Source: Saccharopolyspora kobensis (GTDB lineage Bacteria; Actinomycetota; Actinomycetes; Mycobacteriales; Pseudonocardiaceae). From it: a stretch of 64,000 nucleotides of DNA. The notes under the pieces are model-generated. The model was given only the letters and a program-made list of their open reading frames with translations. It searched no databases and was not told the origin of the DNA. Of the stretch, positions 25,746 to 34,470 are shown one piece after another; positions within the stretch are counted from its first letter, which is position 1; each line of letters begins with the position of its first letter. Both the position numbers and the translations under genes were made by a program. The DNA lies in assembly GCF_900108315.1 (NCBI RefSeq), contig NZ_FNVB01000010.1, forward strand, positions 342,009-406,008, in the 5' to 3' direction.

Positions 25746-26350
25746 GTCCCCCTCCATGTCTCCAGATCGCCGGTCCCCCGGCTCATCCTGCGCACTCGCG
25801 TCGACGAATCCGTAGCAGCTGCTCTGCCTGCGCTCAAGAAGCGCACGCATGAACAACGTGCCGTCGGAAGGGAACACGTCACACCCTTCCGACCTCGAGC
25901 GAATACCTTCGTCTCCGGCTCGAGCACGTCGAGAACCACGCCGGCGTCGCTAGGCGTATTTTCGGCTTGCACGGTGAACGCCGGACCGATGTCATCCACG
26001 TCGAGCGGCTCTGCCGAATCCTCAACGACAGCACCAACGCGGTCGACCGCTTGTTCTCGAGACGTGGTGGAGGACTGCAGCTGCGAGCGCAGGTCAGCTT
26101 TGCGCGTCGGTCCGAATTCCTGGAACAGACCCGCCGAGAGGAAGTCGATCTCGGATGCAGCGACCAGTTTCCGCCGCCACAACAGCGGAAAGGCGCCCGC
26201 GCCGAAGCGCGCGCCAGTGAGCAGGCCGCAGATGAGCGCACTGGCGGCGCTGCTCCGCGCAGTCGATGCGGCGTGCAACTCCCTCCCCCGGACCGGTTTC
26301 GAAGTCCGCGGGTCCACCTGCTGCAGCGCCCCTGCGAACTGCCGACTCAC
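25643..26350 (-). CDS. Uncertain hypothetical ORF between two ARH genes
   Basis: This covers the 600-bp stretch between the two ARH genes. A GTG at 26350 overlaps the stop of the degenerate ARH gene as GTGA, and the frame runs 235 codons (VSRQFAGALQQVDPRTSKPV...), overlapping the SseB-ARH gene by about 100 bases. Codon bias is weak: a plus-strand frame here looks equally coding-like. I recognise no domain. It may be a decayed gene, for example a remnant immunity gene, or non-coding. Confidence 0.3.
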   Translation of the reverse strand: MSRQFAGALQQVDPRTSKPVRGRELHAASTARSSAASALICGLLTGARFGAGAFPLLWRRKLVAASEIDFLSAGLFQEFGPTRKADLRSQLQSSTTSREQAVDRVGAVVEDSAEPLDVDDIGPAFTVQAENTPSDAGVVLDVLEPETKVFARGRKGVTCSLPTARCSCVRFLSAGRAAATDSSTRVRRMSRGTGDLETWRGTWADRRVLSRPRWSRRSGGTPLSRGRLRTSTGSS

Positions 26351-27741
26351 CAAGCCGGGTACCGGCGCAACCACGCGCCATCGGTCGGCGGGCCTGGGCT
26401 GAACTCAACCAGCACATCGTCGGCCAGCGTCCGCACAACATCACCGAGCACCAGTGCTCCGCTCAAATCGCGAGGAACTGCCTGGACCCCGCATTCGGCA
26501 CCGATGAGCAAGCCGCTGATAGCACCGACGACCGAACGATGTGCCGTGTAGTTCATCGCCAGCAGCACCGCCTCACGGACGTAATCACTGGCCATCGCGC
26601 AATACATCGCCAAACCAAGCGCCTCGGCACCATCGCTGCCGCCACCGTTGAACGCTTCGAGAACGCGTTCCCGCGGTGCAGGTACCCAATCCTCCCTAAT
26701 CATGTTGAAAGCTCGTCGCATCATCTGCTCGCTCTTCTCATGAGCTGGCCATCCCCTCAACACCCCCACGGCGTTGCGGATGCAGTCGAAGAACGGCACG
26801 TCGCGAATCTGCTGGTGCAGAAGCACGGCCAACGTTGCGGCCGGGAGGTGGTCGTCGGGATTCGGGTGCGTCAACGCCGCGATGTTGACAGCAGTGGAAA
26901 ACACCTCTTCTGGGTCGTTCGACCACACCGCTGCCATCGCCGCTCTCGGGACCGCGTCACTGCCGCCAGGGGCAGTCTCGCCGCCTTCTTGTTGTGGGCG
27001 CAAACCAGTTCGAGCGAACGACTCCAAAGCAGCGACGGTCACCGAGTCCTGCTCGCGATCGCCGAACAGGGCCTCGGTGTGGACCAGCCAACCGTCGGGT
27101 TCGGGCGATCGCGCGGCGAACGGACCTCCCCACTCCGGCCACCTGCCACGACTTCCCCACGGAACACGCTGCGTGTACAGCCACCGCTGGTAAGCGTGAT
27201 GGACCTCGGGGACCGGATCAGCATCCACCGGATTCATGCGGCGAGCGGTGTGCGCACGGATCAAGCCCTCCAACGTGAAGGCCAATAGCTGGCTAGTGCC
27301 TGAACTGCTAGCCGGACCGCCGCGGAAAGAGTAGTCGACCAGTGCCTGGTCCTTCTCCAGCATGACGCTGGGTCTCCAGCTCCGCTCGAACGCCACCCCA
27401 GTGTCGACGGCACGTCCCAGCGCGTCGCCGACCACTGCCGAGAGCAGTGCTCCGCTGAACCGCTCCCCCGGGTCCGGGTCAGGAATACGGAGTTTCCGCT
27501 CGGGGTGGCGCCCTTCGATTTCGCGGGACCGCATGTCGAAGTCGATCAACACCTCGGGCGGGCTGTCGATGTCGACGTAGTGCAAGTTGTAGTCGCTGCC
27601 TTCTTTCCGGCCCTGTGGCCGAAACTCGGCATGCGCCTCGACACGCGACGACCATTCACGATGCAGCTCGCCGACCTTCGTGCTCCGCCGGTAGCGCTGT
27701 TCCTTCGGCCAGCCCTTCGGTGCGACGCGCTCGTCCCTCAC
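26347..27741 (-). CDS. Degenerate ADP-ribosylglycohydrolase-like protein
   Basis: The 464-residue protein has the ARH scaffold from about residue 90 (RFSGALLSAVVGDALGRAVD, QRWLYTQRVPWG) and the same C-terminus as the SseB-ARH paralogue (EFSPGPPTDGAWLRRYPAW). Both metal-binding motifs are gone: SDDTQMMLFT has become SGTSQLLAFT, and HSGDSDSTG has become YTAHRSVVG. It is therefore unlikely to hydrolyse ADP-ribose and may bind a partner or act as an immunity protein for the toxin upstream. I chose the GTG at 27741, which overlaps the toxin stop as GTGA with GGAGGAAG upstream. Confidence 0.85.
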   Translation of the reverse strand: MRDERVAPKGWPKEQRYRRSTKVGELHREWSSRVEAHAEFRPQGRKEGSDYNLHYVDIDSPPEVLIDFDMRSREIEGRHPERKLRIPDPDPGERFSGALLSAVVGDALGRAVDTGVAFERSWRPSVMLEKDQALVDYSFRGGPASSSGTSQLLAFTLEGLIRAHTARRMNPVDADPVPEVHHAYQRWLYTQRVPWGSRGRWPEWGGPFAARSPEPDGWLVHTEALFGDREQDSVTVAALESFARTGLRPQQEGGETAPGGSDAVPRAAMAAVWSNDPEEVFSTAVNIAALTHPNPDDHLPAATLAVLLHQQIRDVPFFDCIRNAVGVLRGWPAHEKSEQMMRRAFNMIREDWVPAPRERVLEAFNGGGSDGAEALGLAMYCAMASDYVREAVLLAMNYTAHRSVVGAISGLLIGAECGVQAVPRDLSGALVLGDVVRTLADDVLVEFSPGPPTDGAWLRRYPAW

Positions 27742-30700
27742 AGCCGCTTCCTCCCCTGCCAGCCAATCACTTTGCCCGGCTCCATGAAAACGCGCTTGCC
27801 CAGCCACCATTGATCCCGCAAGTCTCCGGAATCCACGCCAGCGGGACGACCGAGATCACTGATCTCCTTCGGGGTCGGAAAGTCTTTCGAACCAAGGTGG
27901 AAGCGCGATACGATGTCGTGCGCGACAAACAATTCAGTGCCGAGGAACGAGATTTTACGTTCCAATGATTCCCGCTCCGGCCCGGACTGCAGGGACGCCA
28001 CCTCCTGGCGCATCTCGTCGATCTCCCGTTCGGTCCTAGCGATCCCGCTTTTCAGCCGCGGCAAGATCCTTTCGACAGCTTCCTGGTGGTTGTCGAACTC
28101 ATAGCCCTGCCGAGCCCAGGCATAGCTTCCGACATCGATGTTCGCTCGGAGGACGATCGACTCGACTCCGGATTGGCGGTACCAGCTTTCCAACATGCCG
28201 TTGAACTCGCCCGCAAATCCATTCCCTCGAGCATCTGCCTTGATCTCAAGCTTCGCGTGATTAGCCACCAGCCCACCAGTTTTCGAATCCAGGAAGAAGT
28301 CACGCGTTGCAACGCCGATCTTCTGACCTGAATCATCGAAGATGTCAGCCTTCATGGAGACACGACCCTCGGCCCCGGTGACCTCGTGCACCTCAACTCG
28401 CAAACCTGCATACTCGCCATCCACAACACCTTTGACCTTGGCCAAGGCAGCCTGCTCATCGAACGGCACCCCGCCATCAGGAAACAGGTCTCCAATTAGC
28501 GGGCGCTCGTCGCGATCCCGCAACGACCGGTCGCCGACGTTTTCGTCACCCAAACTGCCCGTATCGCCGCTTTCCCGGTCGTGCGGACTCGCTTCTTCCG
28601 ATGACTCAGGGCGCACTGCTTCGTCGGGCCGCTCAGTACGGTTGAACGGATCAACCCCGTGGTCACCGTTCTCGAACGGATCTGGCGCGTCGTCCCAATC
28701 TACAGCCGTCCTCCGCCGCCTGGAATTGTGTTGAACAGCTGGAGAACTATCCAGTTCGCGAGAGCGACCTGGATGAACCGGAGCGGGGCTCGGCGACGGC
28801 GCATTTCCGTGACCGGTACCGACCGAAGGCTGTTGGCTGGGCCGCTGCTGCCGAGGGCCGCTGACGTCCAAAGGTGGTGTGTTCGCTCGCTGCCCTCCGG
28901 GCACCTGGCGCGGGCCTGAGACATCGAGTGGTGGAACGTTGTTCCTGGAGGTTGAAGGTGTACCAGGGTTCGGACCGTCTACGTTCGGGCGTGGGGCTTG
29001 TTGTCCTGGGCCGCTCGGGTTTGGACGGGGCCCTGAAACGTCGTACGGCCTCGGTGCCGGTTGGCCGGGCGGTTGTGGTCCCTGCGGACCTCGGGGGCCG
29101 TTCGGGAGCGGGCCGACGCCTGGGGTGCGCGGCCCCTGGGAACTCGGGCTGTTGAAGGTCGGGCGGCCGCTCTGCTGGGGCATGCCCTGCAGTTGTTGCT
29201 GGCCACGCGGCGGCGGGGTCGGTCCGGACTGCTGAGAGCCGCGTGGGGGCTGAGGCGCCGGAGGGTTCGGTTGCCCGGAGCTCTGTTGGGGCATGCCTCC
29301 TTGGTGCTGGGGCTGCGGGTACGGCTGGCCTTGTTGCGGCAGTCCCTGCTGAGGTGCGGGGCCGCCGTACGGCTGCTGACCAGGCTGGGACCCACCGAAC
29401 GGTGGCTGGCCCTGCTGAGACGCACCGTAGGGCTGCTGACCAGGCTGGGGACCGCTGTACTGCTGTTGGGGGCTGCCGAAGGACGGCTGTCCGGGCTGGG
29501 GGCCGTTGTGGGGCTGCGGCCCGCCGAACGACGGTTGGCTCGGCTGCGGCCCGCCGTACGGTGGCTGGCTCGGCTGGAGTGCGCCGTAGGGGTGTGGCGT
29601 GTTCTGCGGCGGTGGTGAGAAGGACGAGTACCTCTCGCCCGTGACCGGGTCCATTTCGAAGGTGTCCGGCTTGGGGTTCTTGCCGAACATCTTGCGGACC
29701 CAGTCGCCGAAGCCGCGTTGTTCGGCGTTGTGGGCTTGTACTCCGTGGCGGACGAATTCCGGTTCGTGGCCTGGAGGGAAGGGGCTGTCGTGGACCGCTT
29801 TCGTGCCGTCCGGGGCGAAGCTGACCCATTGGCCCGGTTCGTCGAGCTTGGGTTGGGGCGTGCCGGAGGCGTCCGCTTCGAACTTCGCTCGCGAGTCGCT
29901 CGCGTACATGTTGCCGAAGTTGTCGACCCAGGCGTCCTTGTTGGGCGCCAGGACTTCGACGCCGAGCTCCTTGGAGAGCTGCTGGGCGAAGTTCGGGGAG
30001 CCGTCGGGCATGTCCGCACCGGTCTTGCAGGACAGCAGGCGCACCGGTGTGCCCGGGTCGTAGCCCGGGGCGGCCTTGATGATCTCGGCCAGTTCCTTGG
30101 CGGAGAGCTGCTGGCCGCGGAACTGCACTCCGTCCGGGCTGCCGTGCACCTCGACCGTGAAGCGCTTCGGGTCCACCGCCGGTTTCGGCATCCGGTCGTA
30201 GTAGTCCCGGTCGCCGATCCTCGTCTTCGGATACGGCACCGCCGACAGACCGGAGGGCGTGTTGCGGATGCCGATGTAGCCGTGGGGGTCGTTGGGGTCC
30301 CGGAGCTTGCTCTCCAGCTCCGGGGAGACCTTGATCCGCTCGAACTCGCCTGCGCGGCCGATGTCCCACCGGTGCTCGGTCGGATTCGCCGGCGGGCGCT
30401 CGGCGGCCATCGACTCCGAAGTGGAGTACTTCTGGGACTCCTGGTCGGGCTTGGGGGTTTCCTGGCCGACGCCGGCGTCCTCGGGCGTCCGCTGCGGCCC
30501 GCCCGGACGCCACTCGCCCTCGGCGCCCCGGGCGTTCGAGAACGAGTCGGGGCGCATGTTGGAGTGCTGGCGGTCGACACCCGCGTGGTGCGGCTTGGGG
30601 GCGTCCGGGTGCACGCGGACGCCGTCGTGCGGGTGGCGTTGGCGTGGTGCGTTCGGAACGGCGTCCGGACGGTTGTTGCGGGGCGGAACGTCCGGACGCG

Positions 30701-33263
30701 ACGGGCCGTCGGGACGAGGCGCATCGTGGCGCGGCAGGCCGTCGGGGCGTGCATCCGGGCGCGACGGGGCGTCCTGGCGCGCTGGGCTGTCCGGGCGACC
30801 TGACGGCGCGTCGGGGCGCGACGTGGCGTTCGGGTGCGTTGACGTGTTCGGGCGAGCCGGGTTGTCGGGATGCCCCTGGCGGGGCTGGGAGTTCGGCGCG
30901 TCAGTGCGCGGCGGGCCTCCCGGGTGCGGTGCGTTCGGGCGGGCCGGAGCGTCCGGGTGCCCGGGGCGAGGGCTCGGTGCGTCTGCACGCGGCGGGCCGC
31001 TGGGGTGTCCGGGCGCGCCCGGGCGCTGTGGAGCGTCCGGCCGCGGGCCACCTGCGGGCGGAGTGTTCTGCCTGGGCGGGCCGTCCAGGTGCCCGGGGCG
31101 AGCGGGAACATCCGCCCGTGCCGGGCCGCCCGGATAGCCGGGCCCGGCGGCCTGCGGCCGCGCACCTGCCGGCGGACCGGCCGGACGCTGTCCGGCCTCG
31201 CCTCCCGGTCCACGCCGCTCCGGCGACGCCGTTCCGCGCCCTCCCGGGCCCTCCGGCCCCCGCTGGCGCGGCGCCTCGGGCCTCCCGGCTGCGCCGGGGC
31301 TTCCCGGTGTACCGGTCCAACCGGATCCGGAACCGTGGCGCCCGCTGCCTCCGGCGGTCGGCGCACCGCCACCTCCGGGGCCTCCGGCGGCTCCGCCGCC
31401 GACCGGCCCGGCACCTGCTCCGCCGGGGGCCGATTGATCCGAGCGGGCGGGTGGTGGCCCGGCAACAGGTGCCGCAGGGCCCATCTCCGGCGCCCTGGAC
31501 GACGCGTCCACAGTCGCCGACGAGGTGGCGGCCGGTGTGTTCGGGTTGTACCCGGCAGGCCCGCCGGGCGTGCCGAAGCCCGAGGTGGATCCTCCACCCG
31601 GAGGCGGTCCGCCGGCGGTGCTCCCGCCCGAGAAGCCCGAACCGCCGCCGACCGGCGCGCTGCCCGGGCTCGCACTGCTGGGAGGCTGGCCGCCCGGATT
31701 CGAACCGCCGGGGTTCCCACCGGAGCTCACGTTCTCGGGGTGCGAACCGGTGGTCCCGCCCGAGTGCGAGCTGCCAGGACTCGGCGCGTCCGCAACCGGT
31801 CCGCCCGGGTGCGAGCCGCCAGGAGTCCCGCTCGGGTTCGAGCCACCGGGGTTCGACGCTTCGCCAGTCGTACCAACGTGATTCGATCCGCCGGTGGGCG
31901 AGCTTCCGGGATTCGGCCCTTCCGGAGCCGTGCCACCGGACCCGCCCGTGTGCGAACCACCGGGGTTCGGCCCACCGCCAGCAGAACCACCGGGCCCGCC
32001 AGAGCCGTCCGGCGTCGCCGAACGCGGCGAATCCGGTGTTCCGTGGCCGTTTCCACCACTGTCCACCAAGGACGATGCACGCGGCTGCTCACCGGAACCA
32101 GTGGGCGTATCCCCTCGCCCGGGAGCATCGGTTCCAACCCCGTGCGACGAGCCAGGCCCGTCGGTGGACGAGGCCGGACCACCCGTGGGTGAGTCCGGTC
32201 CGTCTGGGCTCGGCGAACCCGGGCTCGGATCTGAGGAAGCGGTCCCGTTGCCGGCGGTCCGGGGCCGGTCGCCCGGCCCACCGGTGTCCCCGGAGTCGTC
32301 TCCACCACCGCCCGGTGCGTCGGGGCCGCCGAACTTGGCGTTGTGCTTGCCGACGACGTCGGTGCCGAAGACGTCGTCGACCTTCTTCCACGTCTTCTCG
32401 GCGAGCTTGTCCGACATCTTGCCCGCGATGTCGACCTTGTCCGCGAGGTTGCTGACCCCGTCGAACGCCTTCTTGCCCATCTTGCCCAGGGCCTTCATCA
32501 CGTCGCCGAAGACCTCGGCCATCTTGGCCAGCTTCGGTGCGACGTTGCTGATCGTCTTGACCAGCTTCTGGACGATGTCGGCGATCTTGCCCACGGTCTT
32601 GGCGATGAACGCGACCGCCTGCGGCACCACCCACGCCAGCGAGACCAGCGGCGGGGCCAGAGCCTCCAGCGCGTAGGTGATCAACCGCGAGATGCAGTCG
32701 GCCACCAGGTCGCGGACGAACTCGCGGACGAACGAGACGACCTCGCCCATGATGGTCACGACGGAGCTGATCGTGTTGGCCAGCTCGGCGGCCGCGCCGA
32801 GGGCTTCGCCCTTCTCCGCGGCGTGCTTGCGGTAGGCGTCACCCGCCTGCCCCGTCCACTCCGCGGTGTCGGACTTGACCGCGTCGTTGTACTGGGTCGC
32901 GGCCGCGGCGACCGCCTGGGAGACGTTCGCCCAGGTCTCCCCGTACGCCTTGACGCCGTCGGGGTCGCCCGCGAACCAGTCCAGCGCCTCCTTGAGGGGT
33001 TCGACGTGCTCGATCAGCCAGGACAGGCCGTAGGACAGCAGGGTGCCGATCGGGTCGACGGCCATGCCGACCACTTCCAGCGCCGCGCCGCCGTAGGCCA
33101 GCCCGGCCTCTACCCAGCTGGAGCCCTCGTTGAGGCTGCTGATGTCGTTGATCGACTCGGCGATGCCGATGCCGGTGCCCCACCCGGCCTCACCGGTGCC
33201 GGCGGTGAAGATCCCGGGGCCGTCCGGGTTCTCCTTCTGCTGCGCGACGAGCGGATTGCTCAT
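27738..33263 (-). CDS. Giant T7SS polymorphic toxin: WXG-type N-terminus, caspase-like domain, acetyltransferase-like C-terminus
   Basis: The 1841-residue protein starts with a helical WXG-type export region (about 1-270, with TAEWTGQAGDAYRKHAAEKG and hydrophobic helices). A Gly/Ser/Pro-rich then Pro/Arg/Asp-rich linker spans about 310-950. Around 960-1180 is a domain with VEVHGSPDG and VRLLSCKTG, a His-Cys dyad pattern of caspase-like (C80/clan CD type) self-processing domains in polymorphic toxins. A Pro/Gln/Tyr/Gly repeat region follows. The C-terminal 250 residues look like a GNAT acetyltransferase toxin (ADARGNGFAGEFNGML, GVESIVLRANIDVGSYAWAR, ending WQGRKRL). The last kilobase is visibly less GC-biased than the rest, as expected for swapped toxin tips. 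The target is unknown. Confidence 0.82.
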   Translation of the reverse strand: MSNPLVAQQKENPDGPGIFTAGTGEAGWGTGIGIAESINDISSLNEGSSWVEAGLAYGGAALEVVGMAVDPIGTLLSYGLSWLIEHVEPLKEALDWFAGDPDGVKAYGETWANVSQAVAAAATQYNDAVKSDTAEWTGQAGDAYRKHAAEKGEALGAAAELANTISSVVTIMGEVVSFVREFVRDLVADCISRLITYALEALAPPLVSLAWVVPQAVAFIAKTVGKIADIVQKLVKTISNVAPKLAKMAEVFGDVMKALGKMGKKAFDGVSNLADKVDIAGKMSDKLAEKTWKKVDDVFGTDVVGKHNAKFGGPDAPGGGGDDSGDTGGPGDRPRTAGNGTASSDPSPGSPSPDGPDSPTGGPASSTDGPGSSHGVGTDAPGRGDTPTGSGEQPRASSLVDSGGNGHGTPDSPRSATPDGSGGPGGSAGGGPNPGGSHTGGSGGTAPEGPNPGSSPTGGSNHVGTTGEASNPGGSNPSGTPGGSHPGGPVADAPSPGSSHSGGTTGSHPENVSSGGNPGGSNPGGQPPSSASPGSAPVGGGSGFSGGSTAGGPPPGGGSTSGFGTPGGPAGYNPNTPAATSSATVDASSRAPEMGPAAPVAGPPPARSDQSAPGGAGAGPVGGGAAGGPGGGGAPTAGGSGRHGSGSGWTGTPGSPGAAGRPEAPRQRGPEGPGGRGTASPERRGPGGEAGQRPAGPPAGARPQAAGPGYPGGPARADVPARPGHLDGPPRQNTPPAGGPRPDAPQRPGAPGHPSGPPRADAPSPRPGHPDAPARPNAPHPGGPPRTDAPNSQPRQGHPDNPARPNTSTHPNATSRPDAPSGRPDSPARQDAPSRPDARPDGLPRHDAPRPDGPSRPDVPPRNNRPDAVPNAPRQRHPHDGVRVHPDAPKPHHAGVDRQHSNMRPDSFSNARGAEGEWRPGGPQRTPEDAGVGQETPKPDQESQKYSTSESMAAERPPANPTEHRWDIGRAGEFERIKVSPELESKLRDPNDPHGYIGIRNTPSGLSAVPYPKTRIGDRDYYDRMPKPAVDPKRFTVEVHGSPDGVQFRGQQLSAKELAEIIKAAPGYDPGTPVRLLSCKTGADMPDGSPNFAQQLSKELGVEVLAPNKDAWVDNFGNMYASDSRAKFEADASGTPQPKLDEPGQWVSFAPDGTKAVHDSPFPPGHEPEFVRHGVQAHNAEQRGFGDWVRKMFGKNPKPDTFEMDPVTGERYSSFSPPPQNTPHPYGALQPSQPPYGGPQPSQPSFGGPQPHNGPQPGQPSFGSPQQQYSGPQPGQQPYGASQQGQPPFGGSQPGQQPYGGPAPQQGLPQQGQPYPQPQHQGGMPQQSSGQPNPPAPQPPRGSQQSGPTPPPRGQQQLQGMPQQSGRPTFNSPSSQGPRTPGVGPLPNGPRGPQGPQPPGQPAPRPYDVSGPRPNPSGPGQQAPRPNVDGPNPGTPSTSRNNVPPLDVSGPRQVPGGQRANTPPLDVSGPRQQRPSQQPSVGTGHGNAPSPSPAPVHPGRSRELDSSPAVQHNSRRRRTAVDWDDAPDPFENGDHGVDPFNRTERPDEAVRPESSEEASPHDRESGDTGSLGDENVGDRSLRDRDERPLIGDLFPDGGVPFDEQAALAKVKGVVDGEYAGLRVEVHEVTGAEGRVSMKADIFDDSGQKIGVATRDFFLDSKTGGLVANHAKLEIKADARGNGFAGEFNGMLESWYRQSGVESIVLRANIDVGSYAWARQGYEFDNHQEAVERILPRLKSGIARTEREIDEMRQEVASLQSGPERESLERKISFLGTELFVAHDIVSRFHLGSKDFPTPKEISDLGRPAGVDSGDLRDQWWLGKRVFMEPGKVIGWQGRKRL
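29300..29610 (-). repeat. Coding repeats: Pro/Gln/Tyr/Gly units in the toxin
   Basis: Degenerate tandem units of about 11-13 codons encode GGPQPSQPPYG, GGPQPSQPSFG, GPQPGQQPYG and similar. They form a flexible spacer between the caspase-like domain and the C-terminal toxin domain. Repeat-unit number is likely to vary between strains. Confidence 0.75.
30640..31160 (-). repeat. Coding repeats: Pro/Arg/Asp-rich units in the toxin
   Basis: Many imperfect units encode RPDAPSRPD-, RPGHPDAPARP- and PRADAPS-like peptides. They form a long disordered linker between the export region and the caspase-like domain. At DNA level the gcgtccggg/gggcgtc words recur many times and would favour slippage or recombination. 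Confidence 0.7.
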
Positions 33264-33355
33264 CCCCGTCCCGCCTCTCCGCCATTCGCAGTGGTGGTTG
33301 CATCCAGCTCATCCCCCGCAAGGCGGCCGGCCGGGGTCGGCGCGGGGCTGCTCAT
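33260..33355 (-). CDS. Candidate 31-residue linker ORF coupled to both neighbours
   Basis: An ATG at 33355 overlaps the EspC-like stop as ATGA. The frame encodes MSSPAPTPAGRLAGDELD then ATTTANGGEAGRG, and its TGA overlaps the toxin ATG at 33263 as ATGA again. The peptide has no recognisable domain. It may be a real small protein or a translational relay that carries ribosomes from the EspC-like gene to the toxin gene. Confidence 0.4.
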   Translation of the reverse strand: MSSPAPTPAGRLAGDELDATTTANGGEAGRG

Positions 33356-33660
33356 ACCTCGATGCTCCCGATGGCGTCGCTGTTGTCGTCGTCGACGGAC
33401 TGGTAGTCCTCGGCCGCGCCGCGCACGTTGTCCGCGACCTCCTGCATGGCTTCGACCGATTTCTGCAGGGTTTCGATGCCGTACTGCTCGACCGGGTCGA
33501 TCATCCAGGCGAACGGCCGGCACAGGATCCCGTAGGCGTCGTTGTTCAGCGAGACCTGCTGCGACGCGTCGACCGCCACGTTCAGCTGGTCAACCACACC
33601 GTCCACTTTGGACGCATGAGAGCGCAGGTTCTCAATGACGACGTTCATCTCGTCGGGCAT
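33352..33660 (-). CDS. EspC-like type VII secretion target protein
   Basis: The 102-residue helical protein (MPDEMNVVIENLRSHASKVD ... AEDYQSVDDDNSDAIGSIEV) matches the EspC/DUF2580 family of ESX-secreted partners. Conserved features are the N-terminal helix, the AYGILCRPFAWMIDP loop and the C-terminal helix. It probably pairs with the export region of the downstream toxin. A paralogue with the same neighbours lies at 37245-37571. Confidence 0.8.
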   Translation of the reverse strand: MPDEMNVVIENLRSHASKVDGVVDQLNVAVDASQQVSLNNDAYGILCRPFAWMIDPVEQYGIETLQKSVEAMQEVADNVRGAAEDYQSVDDDNSDAIGSIEV

Positions 33661-33693
33661 CGCAGAAGCTTCCTCGGGTCGGGCTCGGCGGGG

Positions 33694-34278
33694 TCAGCGC
33701 AGGAACGAACCGCTGCCGAAGTCGTCGTCGTCGAAGTCGTCGGCCGGGCGGCGGGGCGGCTGCTGCTCCCGCGGCGGCGCGACAGGCCGCTGCGGCGGCG
33801 CCGGGGCCTGCCTGCGCTGCGGCTCCTCGTAGTCGTCCTCCATCGGGACCTGCATCTCGCGCAGGTTGCTGGTGCGCTCCGGCTCGGGCTCGTCCTCGGG
33901 CGGCTCCGGGAAGTACTTGCGGGCCTGGCCGAGAACGTGCTGGGCGGCGGTGTCCTCCAGCCCGACGGTGTCGGCGACCGCCTGCTGCATCAGCTCCGGG
34001 ATCTTCGCCTGCGCGGCCTGCACCATCCGCATGATCTCGGCGCCCAGCTTCGCCATCGGGCGGTTGCTCGCGGCCTCCGACAGCTGCAGGGCCTCCAGCA
34101 TGCCGCCGGAGCCGACCGTCACCTGGATGGCGCCGTCCTTGGAGGACTCGGTGGCCGAGATCTGCTGGATCTGCTGCTGCATCCGACCGAACTTCTCGGC
34201 CTTCTCCGCAGCCCTCTCCTGCCACTCGCGGACCATCCGCTCAGTAGCGCCGATGTCCCTACCGAAATCTTCCGGCAC
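33694..34278 (-). CDS. YbaB/EbfC-family protein of a T7SS locus
   Basis: The 194-residue protein has a YbaB/EbfC-like domain in its first 110 residues (QQQIQQISATESSKDGAIQV, VTVGSGGMLEALQL) and a Pro/Asp-rich tail ending DDFDDDDFGSGSFLR. YbaB proteins bind nucleic acid, but longer relatives are common beside EspC/WXG genes in actinobacteria, where they may chaperone or help secretion. I chose the GTG at 34278 because GGGGGAG lies 4 bases upstream; a TTG at 34293 is possible. It is the first gene of the toxin operon. Confidence 0.78.
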   Translation of the reverse strand: MPEDFGRDIGATERMVREWQERAAEKAEKFGRMQQQIQQISATESSKDGAIQVTVGSGGMLEALQLSEAASNRPMAKLGAEIMRMVQAAQAKIPELMQQAVADTVGLEDTAAQHVLGQARKYFPEPPEDEPEPERTSNLREMQVPMEDDYEEPQRRQAPAPPQRPVAPPREQQPPRRPADDFDDDDFGSGSFLR

Positions 34279-34470
34279 GCCGCTCCCCCACAACGCTCAA
34301 CCTCACGCCGCATCACGGCTCAAGATCTGCCGCAGCTGGGCACAGTACCAACGGCGGATGAGGCGCGGGCCCGGATTCGATGACCAAGCGTGTATCAATG
34401 ATCACGCCGGGACATTTCAGGCATCGCCACCCGTCCGCCGCGGTAGCTGCGGGTACTAGGGTCGGGAGGC

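Noticed and set aside
29300..31160. Possible CRISPR-like or satellite array because of many recurring short words
   Set aside because: Spacing is irregular and codon-phased; the repeats encode Pro-rich linker peptides of the toxin.
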